Below are positions 8,328 to 15,416 of a stretch of 61,725 nucleotides of DNA, piece by piece; positions within the stretch are counted from its first letter, which is position 1, and each line of letters starts with the position of its first letter. The notes below the pieces were generated by a model. The model worked only from the letters and a program-made list of their open reading frames with translations, had not been told where the DNA came from and did no database searches. The DNA comes from JAWLBR01 sp041687495. Lineage in GTDB: Bacteria > Bacillota > Limnochordia > DTU087 > JAAYGB01. Made by a program: the position numbers and the translations under genes. The DNA is taken from NCBI GenBank assembly GCA_041687495.1, contig JAWLBR010000006.1, positions 1 to 61,725 on the forward strand. Direction: 5' to 3'.

Positions 8328-9606
8328 ATTGCTTAGCCAGTACTAGAAATATTCCAATATGGACTAGCTGCAGCCCTAGGATCAGGGCGAAGGGCAGTTT
8401 GGCGTGGGTTCGAAACAAGAGTCCGCCAACGGGACCAGCCGGAATCGTAGCCAGTAAGGTCATCGTGGACAGCAGGGACATGACCTTCGCCCTCACTTCG
8501 TCGGGGACTGCATTGGCTAAGTAGCCTGAGCGAAGGGGAGAGATGATGGCCGCTCCCGCTGCCGCCAGGAAGGAATACAGTGCCAATGGCCAAAACAGGC
8601 CGGGCGGAGTTAGCAAAAACAGTACTGTCGCACAAGCTACGATGGATGTCCCGACTACCAGCATCCGCAGCTGCATTCTCTCTGTCACGTTGGGAATCAC
8701 CAGCAGCAAGATTAAGGCCATGCTGGCGGAGGTGATGGGCGGCAACGCTGAAATGATCGATGGGGGCAGAGCCAGTCCCGCTGCTTTGGTCATGTACAGA
8801 CCTGAGTAGGCATTCCAAATGGTGACGTAGAACAAGTTGATAGTCTGGCTGAGAAACAGCAGAAGAATAGTTCTACGGGATGCCAGCAACCGCAGGGTCT
8901 CGATAAACGCCGAGGCTGATTCTCTCAGCCCGGGGGTTGAGACGTTAGCTTCCTTCTCGGTTACTGCCTCCTTGACAAAAATCTGGCGGATGAGCAGAGC
9001 TGATGATGCTAAAGCAAAACCTAGAGCATAAATGGAGCGGACGCCCTTAACGATGCCGTATTGGGCAACTAGGTAGCCGCCGACGGGACCAAACATCCCT
9101 GAACCCAAGAACAGTAGTTCCACTATCGCATAAACGGAGGCGCGGCGGGGACCTGGGGTGTTCTCCACCAATAGGCAGTTCCAACTGGGAATAGCCCCAT
9201 AGTACAGACCGTTGATCAGGGCAGCGGCGATGAAGTACCAATGATTGCGTGCGAAAAACCACAGAAGAATGGATGTCAGCCAGGCGACGGCATCGAAGGT
9301 CTGCATCGTGCGTTTGCGACCCCATACGTCGGCGAAGTGACCGCCGACAATGGCGCCAAAAGCCTGGGACAACAGCAAAAGCGAGCTGATTAATCCCACC
9401 TGCACCTCTGACACTCCGATGGCCACCATATACAGTGGGGTGTAGAGGTTAAACCAACCTACGGTAGTTCCCCACAGGGGTTCGCTGGCCAACAGGCCTT
9501 TCACCGTTGATGTGTGCCCTCGGAACATCTGCACGGTCCGAGAGATCTGGCCTCTGAGGGCCTGCTGCAGACCTACCGGGGAATTGCTTCTTGCGGACAT
9601 AGGCAT
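8290..9606 (-). CDS. MFS transporter
   Basis: This 438-residue carrier has about 12 membrane segments and a clear MFS loop motif (GGHFADVWGRKRTMQ, between helices 2 and 3). The family has drug and metabolite exporters as well as importers, and nothing here fixes the substrate. The ATG at 9606 is preceded by AAGGAG at a suitable distance; the open frame runs further upstream to 9843 but lacks hydrophobic or conserved features there. It is monocistronic, and its stop lies inside the convergent DUF815 gene. Confidence 0.83.
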   Translation of the reverse strand: MPMSARSNSPVGLQQALRGQISRTVQMFRGHTSTVKGLLASEPLWGTTVGWFNLYTPLYMVAIGVSEVQVGLISSLLLLSQAFGAIVGGHFADVWGRKRTMQTFDAVAWLTSILLWFFARNHWYFIAAALINGLYYGAIPSWNCLLVENTPGPRRASVYAIVELLFLGSGMFGPVGGYLVAQYGIVKGVRSIYALGFALASSALLIRQIFVKEAVTEKEANVSTPGLRESASAFIETLRLLASRRTILLLFLSQTINLFYVTIWNAYSGLYMTKAAGLALPPSIISALPPITSASMALILLLVIPNVTERMQLRMLVVGTSIVACATVLFLLTPPGLFWPLALYSFLAAAGAAIISPLRSGYLANAVPDEVRAKVMSLLSTMTLLATIPAGPVGGLLFRTHAKLPFALILGLQLVHIGIFLVLAKQSRAQVSRPAAGR

Positions 9607-9866
9607 GTCGTTTCTCCTTCTCGCTTCTGTTTCGTTTTGTTCCAGGCTATACTTCGCCGAGGTCGTGGAGAAACTCCTTCCCTCGATGAGTAAACCTGGG
9701 TGGCGCAGGAGGATCCTGCCAATGAAACGAGAAGTTAACTTGCGAGCGTGCCGCGAACATCTCGGTCTGCTTAAGACTTGTAGTTCGGCAGCGTGAGAGC
9801 CGTTCCAAGCCGTACCGGTATAGTCGAAACGATTACAAAACAATCGAGAGCAGGGAGGAGTTCCCT

Positions 9867-10280
9867 TTGATCAGCGGGATCGGACACATTGCACTGCGGT
9901 GCAGTAACCTGGATGAGTCGATTCGTTTCTACACTGAAGTGCTGGGATTGAAGAAGGCTTTTGAACTGCGGGGTGATGATGGACAGCTGTGGCTTGTCTA
10001 TCTGCAGATCAACAAAGATGTGTTTATTGAACTGTTCCCCCACGGAAAAGATCGTAACGAGATTACCAGCTCCACCATCGGCTTCACCCACCTATGTCTG
10101 CAGGTGGATGATATGGAGGCCACCTTGGCAGACCTGGCCAAGCGGGGACTGGAAGTCGGAGAGCCAAACATGGGTAAGGACGGTAACTGGCAGTTCTGGA
10201 TCAAAGATCCCGATGGCAACCCCATCGAGCTGATGCAGATCATGCCTGATTCGCTGCAGCGCAAGAACAGTCGGTTTTAG
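9867..10280 (+). CDS. VOC-family (glyoxalase-like) protein
   Basis: The 137-residue protein is one glyoxalase/bleomycin-resistance/dioxygenase fold: IGHIALRCSNLDESIRFYTEVLGLK at the N-terminus, then FTHLCLQVDDM and FWIKDPDGNPIELMQ. Putative metal ligands are the two His at the start of each half (HIAL, HLCL) and the Glu residues of FIELF and IELMQ, as in lactoylglutathione lyase-type enzymes. The start is TTG with GGGAGGAG 6 nt upstream. A nitroreductase gene follows 27 bp later, probably in the same transcript. Exact substrate is unknown. Confidence 0.85.
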   Translation: MISGIGHIALRCSNLDESIRFYTEVLGLKKAFELRGDDGQLWLVYLQINKDVFIELFPHGKDRNEITSSTIGFTHLCLQVDDMEATLADLAKRGLEVGEPNMGKDGNWQFWIKDPDGNPIELMQIMPDSLQRKNSRF

Positions 10281-10307
10281 TCCGGTACCAACACGGAGGT
10301 TGGGCAA

Positions 10308-10829
10308 ATGACGAAAGATGTCATCGCGTGTATGGAAGAACGACGGAGCATCCGCCGTCTGGGTGGCGAGGTCAGTGATGCTACGATTGGACGGCTGCTG
10401 GAAGCTGCAGTGCTCGCTCCCAGCGCCGGGAACCGCCAGCCATGGTTTTTCTACGTTGTGAAGAATCGCGAGATTAAGGAGCAGTTGGTTCAGGCGGCCC
10501 ACGGGCAGAGCTTCCTACTGGATGCGCCTGTTGTCATTGTCGCGTGTGCGGATCCCGAAGAGTCTGCGGCCCGCTACGGTGATCGAGGCCGCTATCTGTA
10601 CTGTCTACAGGATACAGCAGCGGCTGTGGAAAACCTTTTGTTGGCGGCTACCGCTTACGGTCTGGGGACTACCTGGGTGGGAGCGTTTTCCGAGGATTTG
10701 GTGGCGAACGCCCTCAACATGCCGCAGGAGCATCGACCGGTGGCGATAATCCCAGTGGGGCTTCCGCAGGATGAACCCAAGCCAAGGCCGAAGAAGAACT
10801 TGGATGATCTGGTGGAGGTCATTGAATAA
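10308..10829 (+). CDS. Nitroreductase-family FMN protein
   Basis: This 173-residue protein has the short nitroreductase layout: MEERRSIRRLGG at the N-terminus (FMN phosphate contacts), APSAGNRQPWFFYVV, and the C-terminal AAYGLGTTWVGAFSED-like segment (here ATAYGLGTTWVGAF). Such enzymes are homodimers using FMN and NAD(P)H to reduce nitro groups, quinones or enones. It follows the VOC gene closely, suggesting a small detoxification or redox operon. ATG with GGAGGTTGGG upstream. Confidence 0.87.
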   Translation: MTKDVIACMEERRSIRRLGGEVSDATIGRLLEAAVLAPSAGNRQPWFFYVVKNREIKEQLVQAAHGQSFLLDAPVVIVACADPEESAARYGDRGRYLYCLQDTAAAVENLLLAATAYGLGTTWVGAFSEDLVANALNMPQEHRPVAIIPVGLPQDEPKPRPKKNLDDLVEVIE

Positions 10830-10858
10830 GACCGCTGCCACAACTTAGCAATAGATTG

Positions 10859-10899
10859 TATAGTCCCGAAAAGAAGGCGCCAACTGCGCCAGACGGGGA
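10859..10899 (+). promoter_or_regulatory. Leader with -10-like site and nested hairpin
   Basis: TATAGT (10859-10864) could be a -10 element, although no good -35 is present. Directly after it CCCG pairs with CGGG, enclosing a GGCGC/GCGCC hairpin with a CAACT loop, just upstream of the GGAGGAGG ribosome binding site of the next gene. The structure may affect translation or stability; no known riboswitch class was recognised. Confidence 0.3.
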
Positions 10900-10920
10900 A
10901 ACTGGAGGAGGAAACCTAAA

Positions 10921-11919
10921 GTGATCAAGGTTGCAATGTTGAGTGGTTGGCACGTCCACGCCAAAGGCTATGCCCGGCAGGCTAACAGCATCGATGGCGT
11001 ACAGGTTGCTGCGGTGTGGGATGAGAATCCGGAGCGGGGCGAGACCTGGGCAGAGGAGCTAAGTGTTCCGTTCTATGCGGATCTCGACGCAGTCCTGGCA
11101 CTGGAGGACATCGACGGCGTCATCGTCGACACTCCTACCAATATGCACCGGGAAGTAATGGTGAAGGCCGCTAAGGCTGGCAAGCATATCTTCACCGAGA
11201 AAGTTCTTGCTCTGACCCTGGAAGACTGTCACGCCATTGCCGATGCAGTGCGAGAGGCCGGGGTTAAGTTCGCTATCTCCTTCCCGCATCGGACCATGCC
11301 AAGGATGCTGTTCGCAAAGCAAGTGGTGGAGAGTGGAGTCTTGGGCCAAGTTACGCTGCTGCGGATTCGCAACGCCCACAACGGCGCTTCGGCAGGTTGG
11401 CTGCCGCCGCACTTCTACGATCCTGAGACCACCGGTGGTGGCGCCTTGATGGATCTGGGTGCCCACGGCATGTACTTAACCCATTGGATGCTGGGTATGC
11501 CGGAGAGTATCAGTGCATCCTTGACCAATGTGACCGGACACGAGGTCGAAGACAACGCGGTAACTATGATGAAATATGCTGATGGAGCCATTGCCATCCA
11601 AGAAACCGGGTTTGTCTCCAGCCAGTCGCCGTTCTCCTTGGAGATCTTCGGAACAGAGGGCTCCCTTCTCATTGGTGGTCCCAAAGAGACCATCATGTTT
11701 GGCACCAACGGCTCTGGACATGAAGGAATTCCTGGGTGGGTTGTTCCGGCTCGGCTGCCTGAGGCCTCTGCAAGTGCGATGCAGCAGTGGATCGACGGTA
11801 TCCGCAGCGACGCCCCGATTATGTTTGGCCTAGAGGAAGGGATTGTTCTCACCGAGTTGATGGTGGGCGCATACAAGGCCCACGAAACCGGTGCATGGGT
11901 GAAGTTCCCAGTCAAGTGA
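10921..11919 (+). CDS. Gfo/Idh/MocA-family oxidoreductase
   Basis: This 332-residue protein has an N-terminal Rossmann half (VAMLSGWHVHAKGYARQ, then IDGVIVDTPTNMHREVMVKAAKAGKHIFTEKVLA, with the family EK motif) and a C-terminal alpha/beta half (GALMDLGAHGMYLTHWMLG, where the His is the likely general acid/base). These enzymes oxidise or dehydrate sugars, inositols and amino-sugar derivatives with NAD(P). GTG start behind GGAGGAGG. It is a single gene ending in a hairpin terminator; the substrate is unknown. Confidence 0.88.
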   Translation: MIKVAMLSGWHVHAKGYARQANSIDGVQVAAVWDENPERGETWAEELSVPFYADLDAVLALEDIDGVIVDTPTNMHREVMVKAAKAGKHIFTEKVLALTLEDCHAIADAVREAGVKFAISFPHRTMPRMLFAKQVVESGVLGQVTLLRIRNAHNGASAGWLPPHFYDPETTGGGALMDLGAHGMYLTHWMLGMPESISASLTNVTGHEVEDNAVTMMKYADGAIAIQETGFVSSQSPFSLEIFGTEGSLLIGGPKETIMFGTNGSGHEGIPGWVVPARLPEASASAMQQWIDGIRSDAPIMFGLEEGIVLTELMVGAYKAHETGAWVKFPVK

Positions 11920-11943
11920 GTCCGGGGTATTGTAACTGTAGTT

Positions 11944-11955
11944 GAACATTCGTTC
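11944..11955. promoter_or_regulatory. LexA-box-like core GAAC-N4-GTTC
   Basis: The 12-bp core matches the Gram-positive LexA/DinR half-sites exactly, but outer positions do not match and no promoter is obvious. It lies about 165 bp before the DNA-repair gene ogt with a terminator in between, so its relevance is uncertain. Confidence 0.25.
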
Positions 11956-12010
11956 ACCGGGTGAGTAAGTAGCAGCAAATGGTGATCTGCGAGTGTTCCT
12001 CGCTTCCACT

Positions 12011-12045
12011 GAGAGGGCTGGCCGGATTCCGGCTGGCTCTCTTTT
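12011..12045 (+). terminator. Terminator of the Gfo/Idh/MocA gene
   Basis: GAGAG/CTCTC plus a 9-bp inner stem (two wobbles, separated by a 2-nt bulge) is followed by TTTT. It isolates ogt from the upstream gene. Confidence 0.7.
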
Positions 12046-12120
12046 GCTGGGGGCTCCTTTTTCACGGGAAAGGGGGAAGGCGCAGGGCGGCTGAAGACCG
12101 GGTCTGGCGCTGAAAAAACG

Positions 12121-12648
12121 ATGGAGAAAAACGAGTGGGTTGCGTGGACCTCAGTTTGTTTACAGGATTGGCAGTTTCATCTAGCGACTACTCAACGGGG
12201 ATTGTGTTTGGTGGCCGTCGATGACAGCGATGAGCAGTTCATAGGTGATCTCCAGCGCCGGTATCCCCAGGCTTCTGTCAACCGGCGGGATCACGAGCTC
12301 AGTTCGTATGTCAAGGAGCTGGCACAGTATTTAGCCGGTGTGAGATCTGAGTTTGATCTTCCCCTCGATATCGAGGGAACGCCGTTCCAACTGCAAACTT
12401 GGCGGGCCCTGAGTGAGATCCCGTACGGTGAAACCAGAACCTATGGGCAGGTGGCTCGAACAATCGGCCGGCCTCAGGCGGCCAGGGCGGTTGGCGGTGC
12501 CTGTAACAAAAATCCAGTGATGCTGTTTGTTCCCTGCCACCGGGTTGTAGGCAGCAATGGCAGCCTTGTTGGTTTTGGGGGGGGCTTGGCGCTAAAACGG
12601 GCGCTGTTGAAATTGGAGCAAGCTGCCTTGCCAGGAAAGTCCGGCTGA
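12121..12648 (+). CDS. ogt: Methylated-DNA--protein-cysteine methyltransferase
   Basis: This 175-residue protein removes alkyl groups from O6-alkylguanine by suicidal transfer to its cysteine. The active site PCHRV has the acceptor C139 next to H140, preceded by the helix-turn-helix RTYGQVARTIGRPQAARAVGGACNKNP (about 106-132) that binds DNA, and followed by GFGGGLALKRALLKLE. Length and order fit Ogt/MGMT. The ATG has only a poor ribosome binding site, so expression may be low. Terminators isolate it on both sides. Confidence 0.92.
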   Translation: MEKNEWVAWTSVCLQDWQFHLATTQRGLCLVAVDDSDEQFIGDLQRRYPQASVNRRDHELSSYVKELAQYLAGVRSEFDLPLDIEGTPFQLQTWRALSEIPYGETRTYGQVARTIGRPQAARAVGGACNKNPVMLFVPCHRVVGSNGSLVGFGGGLALKRALLKLEQAALPGKSG

Positions 12649-12707
12649 TTCGGTAGATTAAGCAGGGCAAGAACCGGCGCTTCTAATCCATAAACTTTAA
12701 CTTTCCC

Positions 12708-12784
12708 CCGGCTCGATGTTACGGTAGACTGGAGTGAGTAACGAGATAGCCGGCTCGATGCCGTCCAAGATGGGCGGCTTTCTT
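12708..12784 (+). promoter_or_regulatory. Direct repeat and terminator-like hairpin before MFS gene
   Basis: The 11-bp sequence CCGGCTCGATG occurs at 12708-12718 and again at 12750-12760. The second copy runs into a 7-bp hairpin (12760-12766 with 12772-12778) followed by TTTCTT. This may simply terminate ogt, or it may be an attenuator in the MFS leader. Confidence 0.5.
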
Positions 12785-12833
12785 GTGGGTGGGAGACTTG
12801 CAAATTTGAGTGATGTGGAGAGATGAAGTAGCC

Positions 12834-14129
12834 ATGGCCGTGGTTATAGACAAAGCGCTGCAGCAGAAGCTTCTGCGCAGCAATACGCGGTTTTCGTTCC
12901 TCGATGGTATGTGGTTTAATATTATGATGGGTGCCCTCAACCCGTATATGGGGCTGTATGTCCTGCGGTTGGGTGGGACCGACCAGATGGTCGGATGGCT
13001 CACATCGGTGCCTCCAATTGTCAGCCTCTGGGCGGTGATTGTGGCCGCACCGATTGTGGAGCGGCAGGTGCGTAAGCTGCCGATGATTGTCAAGTTCAAC
13101 TTTGTCTCTCGCAGTATGTTTGCCTTGATGGCCCTGATTCCTTGGCTGCCAGAATCGTTCCGCCCCACGGCTCTGATTGTTGGTTGGGGAGCGATGTATA
13201 TCCCGTGGGCTATGGCTTCGGCCGCGTGGACCCCGATGATCAGTACCTTGATCCCAGGTCGGGAGCGGGGCCGCTTCTTCGGTAACCGCAATACTGCCGG
13301 TGGTGCTGTCGCCTTGGCGTCGACCTTTGTGGTGGGGCGAGTACTGGACCAGATTCCGTTCCTGACAGCCTTTACTGGGATTTTTCTGGTTTCTTTTGTT
13401 GCCGTTATGGTATCTCAGTACTATGTGATCAAGCAGCGGGAACCCGTGGAAGCTGGCAGCGGCGACGTGCCGGCCACGGTGTCCTTTGTTGGTCGAGTGC
13501 GGCGGGTATTCGCCCACCCAGAGCGGGGAAAGCGGTTTGCACTGTACTGCGGAGGGATGCTGGTCTTTCACTTTGGCCTAACTCTAGCCTGGCCACTGTT
13601 TCCAGTCCGGCAGGTTGAGGAGTTGGGATTCTCCAACGGGGTCATCGGTCTTCTTTCTACGGCTGCCAGTACCGCTGCATTGGTCGGGAACTATTTTGGC
13701 GGGCGCATTATTCATCGGTGGGGTTACTCTCGACTGCTTTTGATTACGACACTGGGGTCGGTCCTGCCCCCGCTGGCTTGGTCGGTGTTTTCTTCTCCTT
13801 GGATTTTGGGTATGGTGTCCATCACTGCCAACTTCTTTTCTGCAGGATACTTTATGTGTCAGCTGACTATGGTTTTGGACTTGGCTCCTGAGGAGCGCTT
13901 GTCTGACTACGTAGTTATTAACAGCGCCACCGCGAACCTGGCTGGGGCAGTCGGCCCGCTTGTCGGCAGCTCGGTGGTGGCCGCAGTAGGAATGGGGACT
14001 CAAGTGGGAATGGTGCTATCTTCAGCCGTGATGATTGCTGGAGTGGCCATCCTTGGATATATGCTGAAGCAGCAGAGGCATGCACCGGTGGCCGAGGTAG
14101 ACTCGGCTGCAGCTGGGGCTGATCTATAG
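12834..14129 (+). CDS. MFS transporter
   Basis: The 431-residue protein has about 12 membrane segments. The N-terminal half has FLDGMWFNIMMGALNPYMGLYVLRLGGTDQMVGWL, the middle has the charged loop IPGRERGRFFGNRNT, and the second half LGFSNGVIGLLSTAASTAALVGNYFGGRIIHRWGYSRLL, a typical MFS helix-helix-loop. Substrate unknown. I chose the ATG after GGAGAG; in-frame GTG and ATG codons at 12810 and 12813 are possible. A strong terminator follows, so it is a single-gene unit. Confidence 0.82.
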   Translation: MAVVIDKALQQKLLRSNTRFSFLDGMWFNIMMGALNPYMGLYVLRLGGTDQMVGWLTSVPPIVSLWAVIVAAPIVERQVRKLPMIVKFNFVSRSMFALMALIPWLPESFRPTALIVGWGAMYIPWAMASAAWTPMISTLIPGRERGRFFGNRNTAGGAVALASTFVVGRVLDQIPFLTAFTGIFLVSFVAVMVSQYYVIKQREPVEAGSGDVPATVSFVGRVRRVFAHPERGKRFALYCGGMLVFHFGLTLAWPLFPVRQVEELGFSNGVIGLLSTAASTAALVGNYFGGRIIHRWGYSRLLLITTLGSVLPPLAWSVFSSPWILGMVSITANFFSAGYFMCQLTMVLDLAPEERLSDYVVINSATANLAGAVGPLVGSSVVAAVGMGTQVGMVLSSAVMIAGVAILGYMLKQQRHAPVAEVDSAAAGADL

Positions 14130-14147
14130 CCAGAAGGCGAACTCAAC

Positions 14148-14174
14148 AGACCGGGGATCCCCGGTCTTTTTTTT
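14148..14174 (+). terminator. Rho-independent terminator of the MFS gene
   Basis: A 20-nt perfect palindrome centred on GATC (14148-14167) is followed by a run of eight T residues. This is one of the most canonical terminators in the window. Confidence 0.9.
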
Positions 14175-14232
14175 ATCTGATTAACTTTGGTGGCGAGGGT
14201 GGATCTGCCAGCCCAGGGCGCCGATATTTGCC

Positions 14233-14261
14233 TTGACTATGTATCATGCTGTTAGTATAAT
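14233..14261 (+). promoter_or_regulatory. Sigma-A promoter of sdpR-sdpI
   Basis: TTGACT (14233-14238) and a perfect TATAAT (14256-14261) are separated by 17 bp. It is the strongest promoter seen in the window and lies just upstream of an inverted repeat that could bind the regulator it transcribes. Confidence 0.88.
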
Positions 14262-14264
14262 GCC

Positions 14265-14290
14265 TTTAGATGATTAGAAAGTTATCTAAA
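14265..14290. promoter_or_regulatory. Probable SdpR/ArsR-type operator
   Basis: TTTAGAT (14265-14271) and ATCTAAA (14284-14290) form a 7-bp inverted repeat with a 12-bp gap, starting 3 bp after the -10 element. A bound ArsR-family dimer would block the start of transcription. Autorepression is inferred from position and from Bacillus SdpR. Confidence 0.65.
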
Positions 14291-14310
14291 TATCAAAGGT
14301 GGGTGATAAT

Positions 14311-14601
14311 TTGGTTTCGCTGAATATCCTATTTAAGGCGTTGTCTGATCCCACCCGGCGCAGGATTCTTCAGATGCTTAACTCTGGCGACTTGACTGCC
14401 GGAGAGATTGCCCAGCAGTTTAAGATTTCTAAACCCAGCATTTCGCATCATCTCTCTCTGCTGAAGCAAGCCGGTTTGGTGTCTGACCAGCGCCAAGGGC
14501 AAAACGTGTACTACTCGTTGGAGACAACCGTATTCCAGGAAGCTGTCGCTTGGTTGATGAACTATACCGGGAAGGGGGAGGATCAGCGTGAGCAAAGCTA
14601 A
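14311..14601 (+). CDS. sdpR: ArsR-family autorepressor (SdpR-like)
   Basis: This winged-helix protein of 96 residues begins SLNILFKALSDPTRRRILQMLNSGDLTAGEIAQQF and continues with the recognition helix KPSISHHLSLLKQAGLV, a textbook ArsR/SdpR pattern. No metal-binding cysteine pair is present, which separates it from metal sensors. The TTG at 14311 has AAGGTGG 8 nt upstream; a GTG at 14299 is an in-frame alternative. Its end overlaps the start of sdpI by 14 bp, as in Bacillus, where SdpR represses its own operon until SdpI sequesters it at the membrane. Confidence 0.87.
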   Translation: MVSLNILFKALSDPTRRRILQMLNSGDLTAGEIAQQFKISKPSISHHLSLLKQAGLVSDQRQGQNVYYSLETTVFQEAVAWLMNYTGKGEDQREQS

Positions 14602-15250
14602 TCTATGGAATCAATTTGGAATCAAGCGTGACTGGCCTATCTGGCTCCTGCTGTTGGGACTGTTCGTGGTCGGGGCCATCGTATACCCGCAGCTGCCAGA
14701 CAAAGTTCCATCCCACTGGAATTTTCGAGGTGAGGTTGATGGCTACTCCAGCAAGTTCTTCGGCGCTTTTGGGATTCCACTGATGACTACAGGCTTCTAC
14801 GTGCTGATGGTTTTCATACCACTGCTGGATCCTAGATTTGAGAACTACAGTCGGTTTGCGGCTTCGTACAATACGGTGCGGCGGGTAACAGTTGGGTTTT
14901 TTGTCCTTTTGCACATCGTGGTCTTGGCGGCAGCTTTGGGCTACGATATCCAGATGGGGACGATTGTCCAAGCCGGGGTATCTCTCTTGTTTGTCATCAT
15001 CGGTAATTCCATGGGGCGGGTGCGGCACAACTACTTCTTTGGCATCCGTACTCCGTGGACGCTGGCCGACGAAGGGGTCTGGCGGCAGACTCACCGAGTT
15101 GGTGGAAGACTATTTGTGCTGGGTGGCTTCATTGGTCTGGTTTCCACCTGGCTTCCAGTCCCGTTCAATGCCTGGGGGTTTGGGCTGGGGATGATCTTGG
15201 CTGGGGGTATTCCCATGGCTTATTCGTACCTTCTATACAAAAGACGCTAG
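14588..15250 (+). CDS. sdpI: SdpI-family membrane immunity/signalling protein
   Basis: The 220-residue protein has an N-terminal DUF1648 segment (YPQLPDKVPSHWNFRGEVDGYSSKFFGAFGIPLM) followed by a SdpI domain with several membrane helices and the conserved loop NYFFGIRTPWTLADEGVWRQTHRVGGRLFVLGG. In Bacillus subtilis SdpI protects against the SdpC killing toxin and traps SdpR at the membrane. No sdpA, sdpB or sdpC toxin gene lies here, so this is an orphan SdpR-SdpI pair, probably a sensor of membrane-active peptides. GTG start inside the end of sdpR, behind AGGGGGAGG. Confidence 0.9.
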   Translation: MSKANLWNQFGIKRDWPIWLLLLGLFVVGAIVYPQLPDKVPSHWNFRGEVDGYSSKFFGAFGIPLMTTGFYVLMVFIPLLDPRFENYSRFAASYNTVRRVTVGFFVLLHIVVLAAALGYDIQMGTIVQAGVSLLFVIIGNSMGRVRHNYFFGIRTPWTLADEGVWRQTHRVGGRLFVLGGFIGLVSTWLPVPFNAWGFGLGMILAGGIPMAYSYLLYKRR

Positions 15251-15262
15251 ATAACAACTTGT

Positions 15263-15295
15263 GGGGCGCACTTCAACTGCAGTGGAGTGCGCCCC
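15263..15295 (+). terminator. Stem-loop after sdpI
   Basis: A 10-bp GC-rich perfect stem (15263-15272 with 15286-15295) closes a 13-nt loop. It lacks a T tract, so termination is inferred from position. Confidence 0.5.
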
Positions 15296-15416
15296 TGGCG
15301 CGTCTAGCAGGCAGGAACACTGGGAGCAGAGCCGAAGAAGTAACCAGCAGTTTGAGCAAACTTTGGGGGAAGGAGGGTAGGCACATACCCGTTCTTGAGG
15401 TCAAGAACCAGAGGGT

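Noticed and set aside
10859..10899. Known riboswitch before the Gfo/Idh/MocA gene
   Set aside because: The nested hairpin does not fit any riboswitch consensus I know; kept only as a weak leader structure.
12474..13571. Long minus-strand reading frame opposite ogt and the MFS gene
   Set aside because: It is rich in His, Arg, Pro and Gln with no domain or ribosome binding site, and it lies antisense to clear genes; it is a codon-bias shadow.
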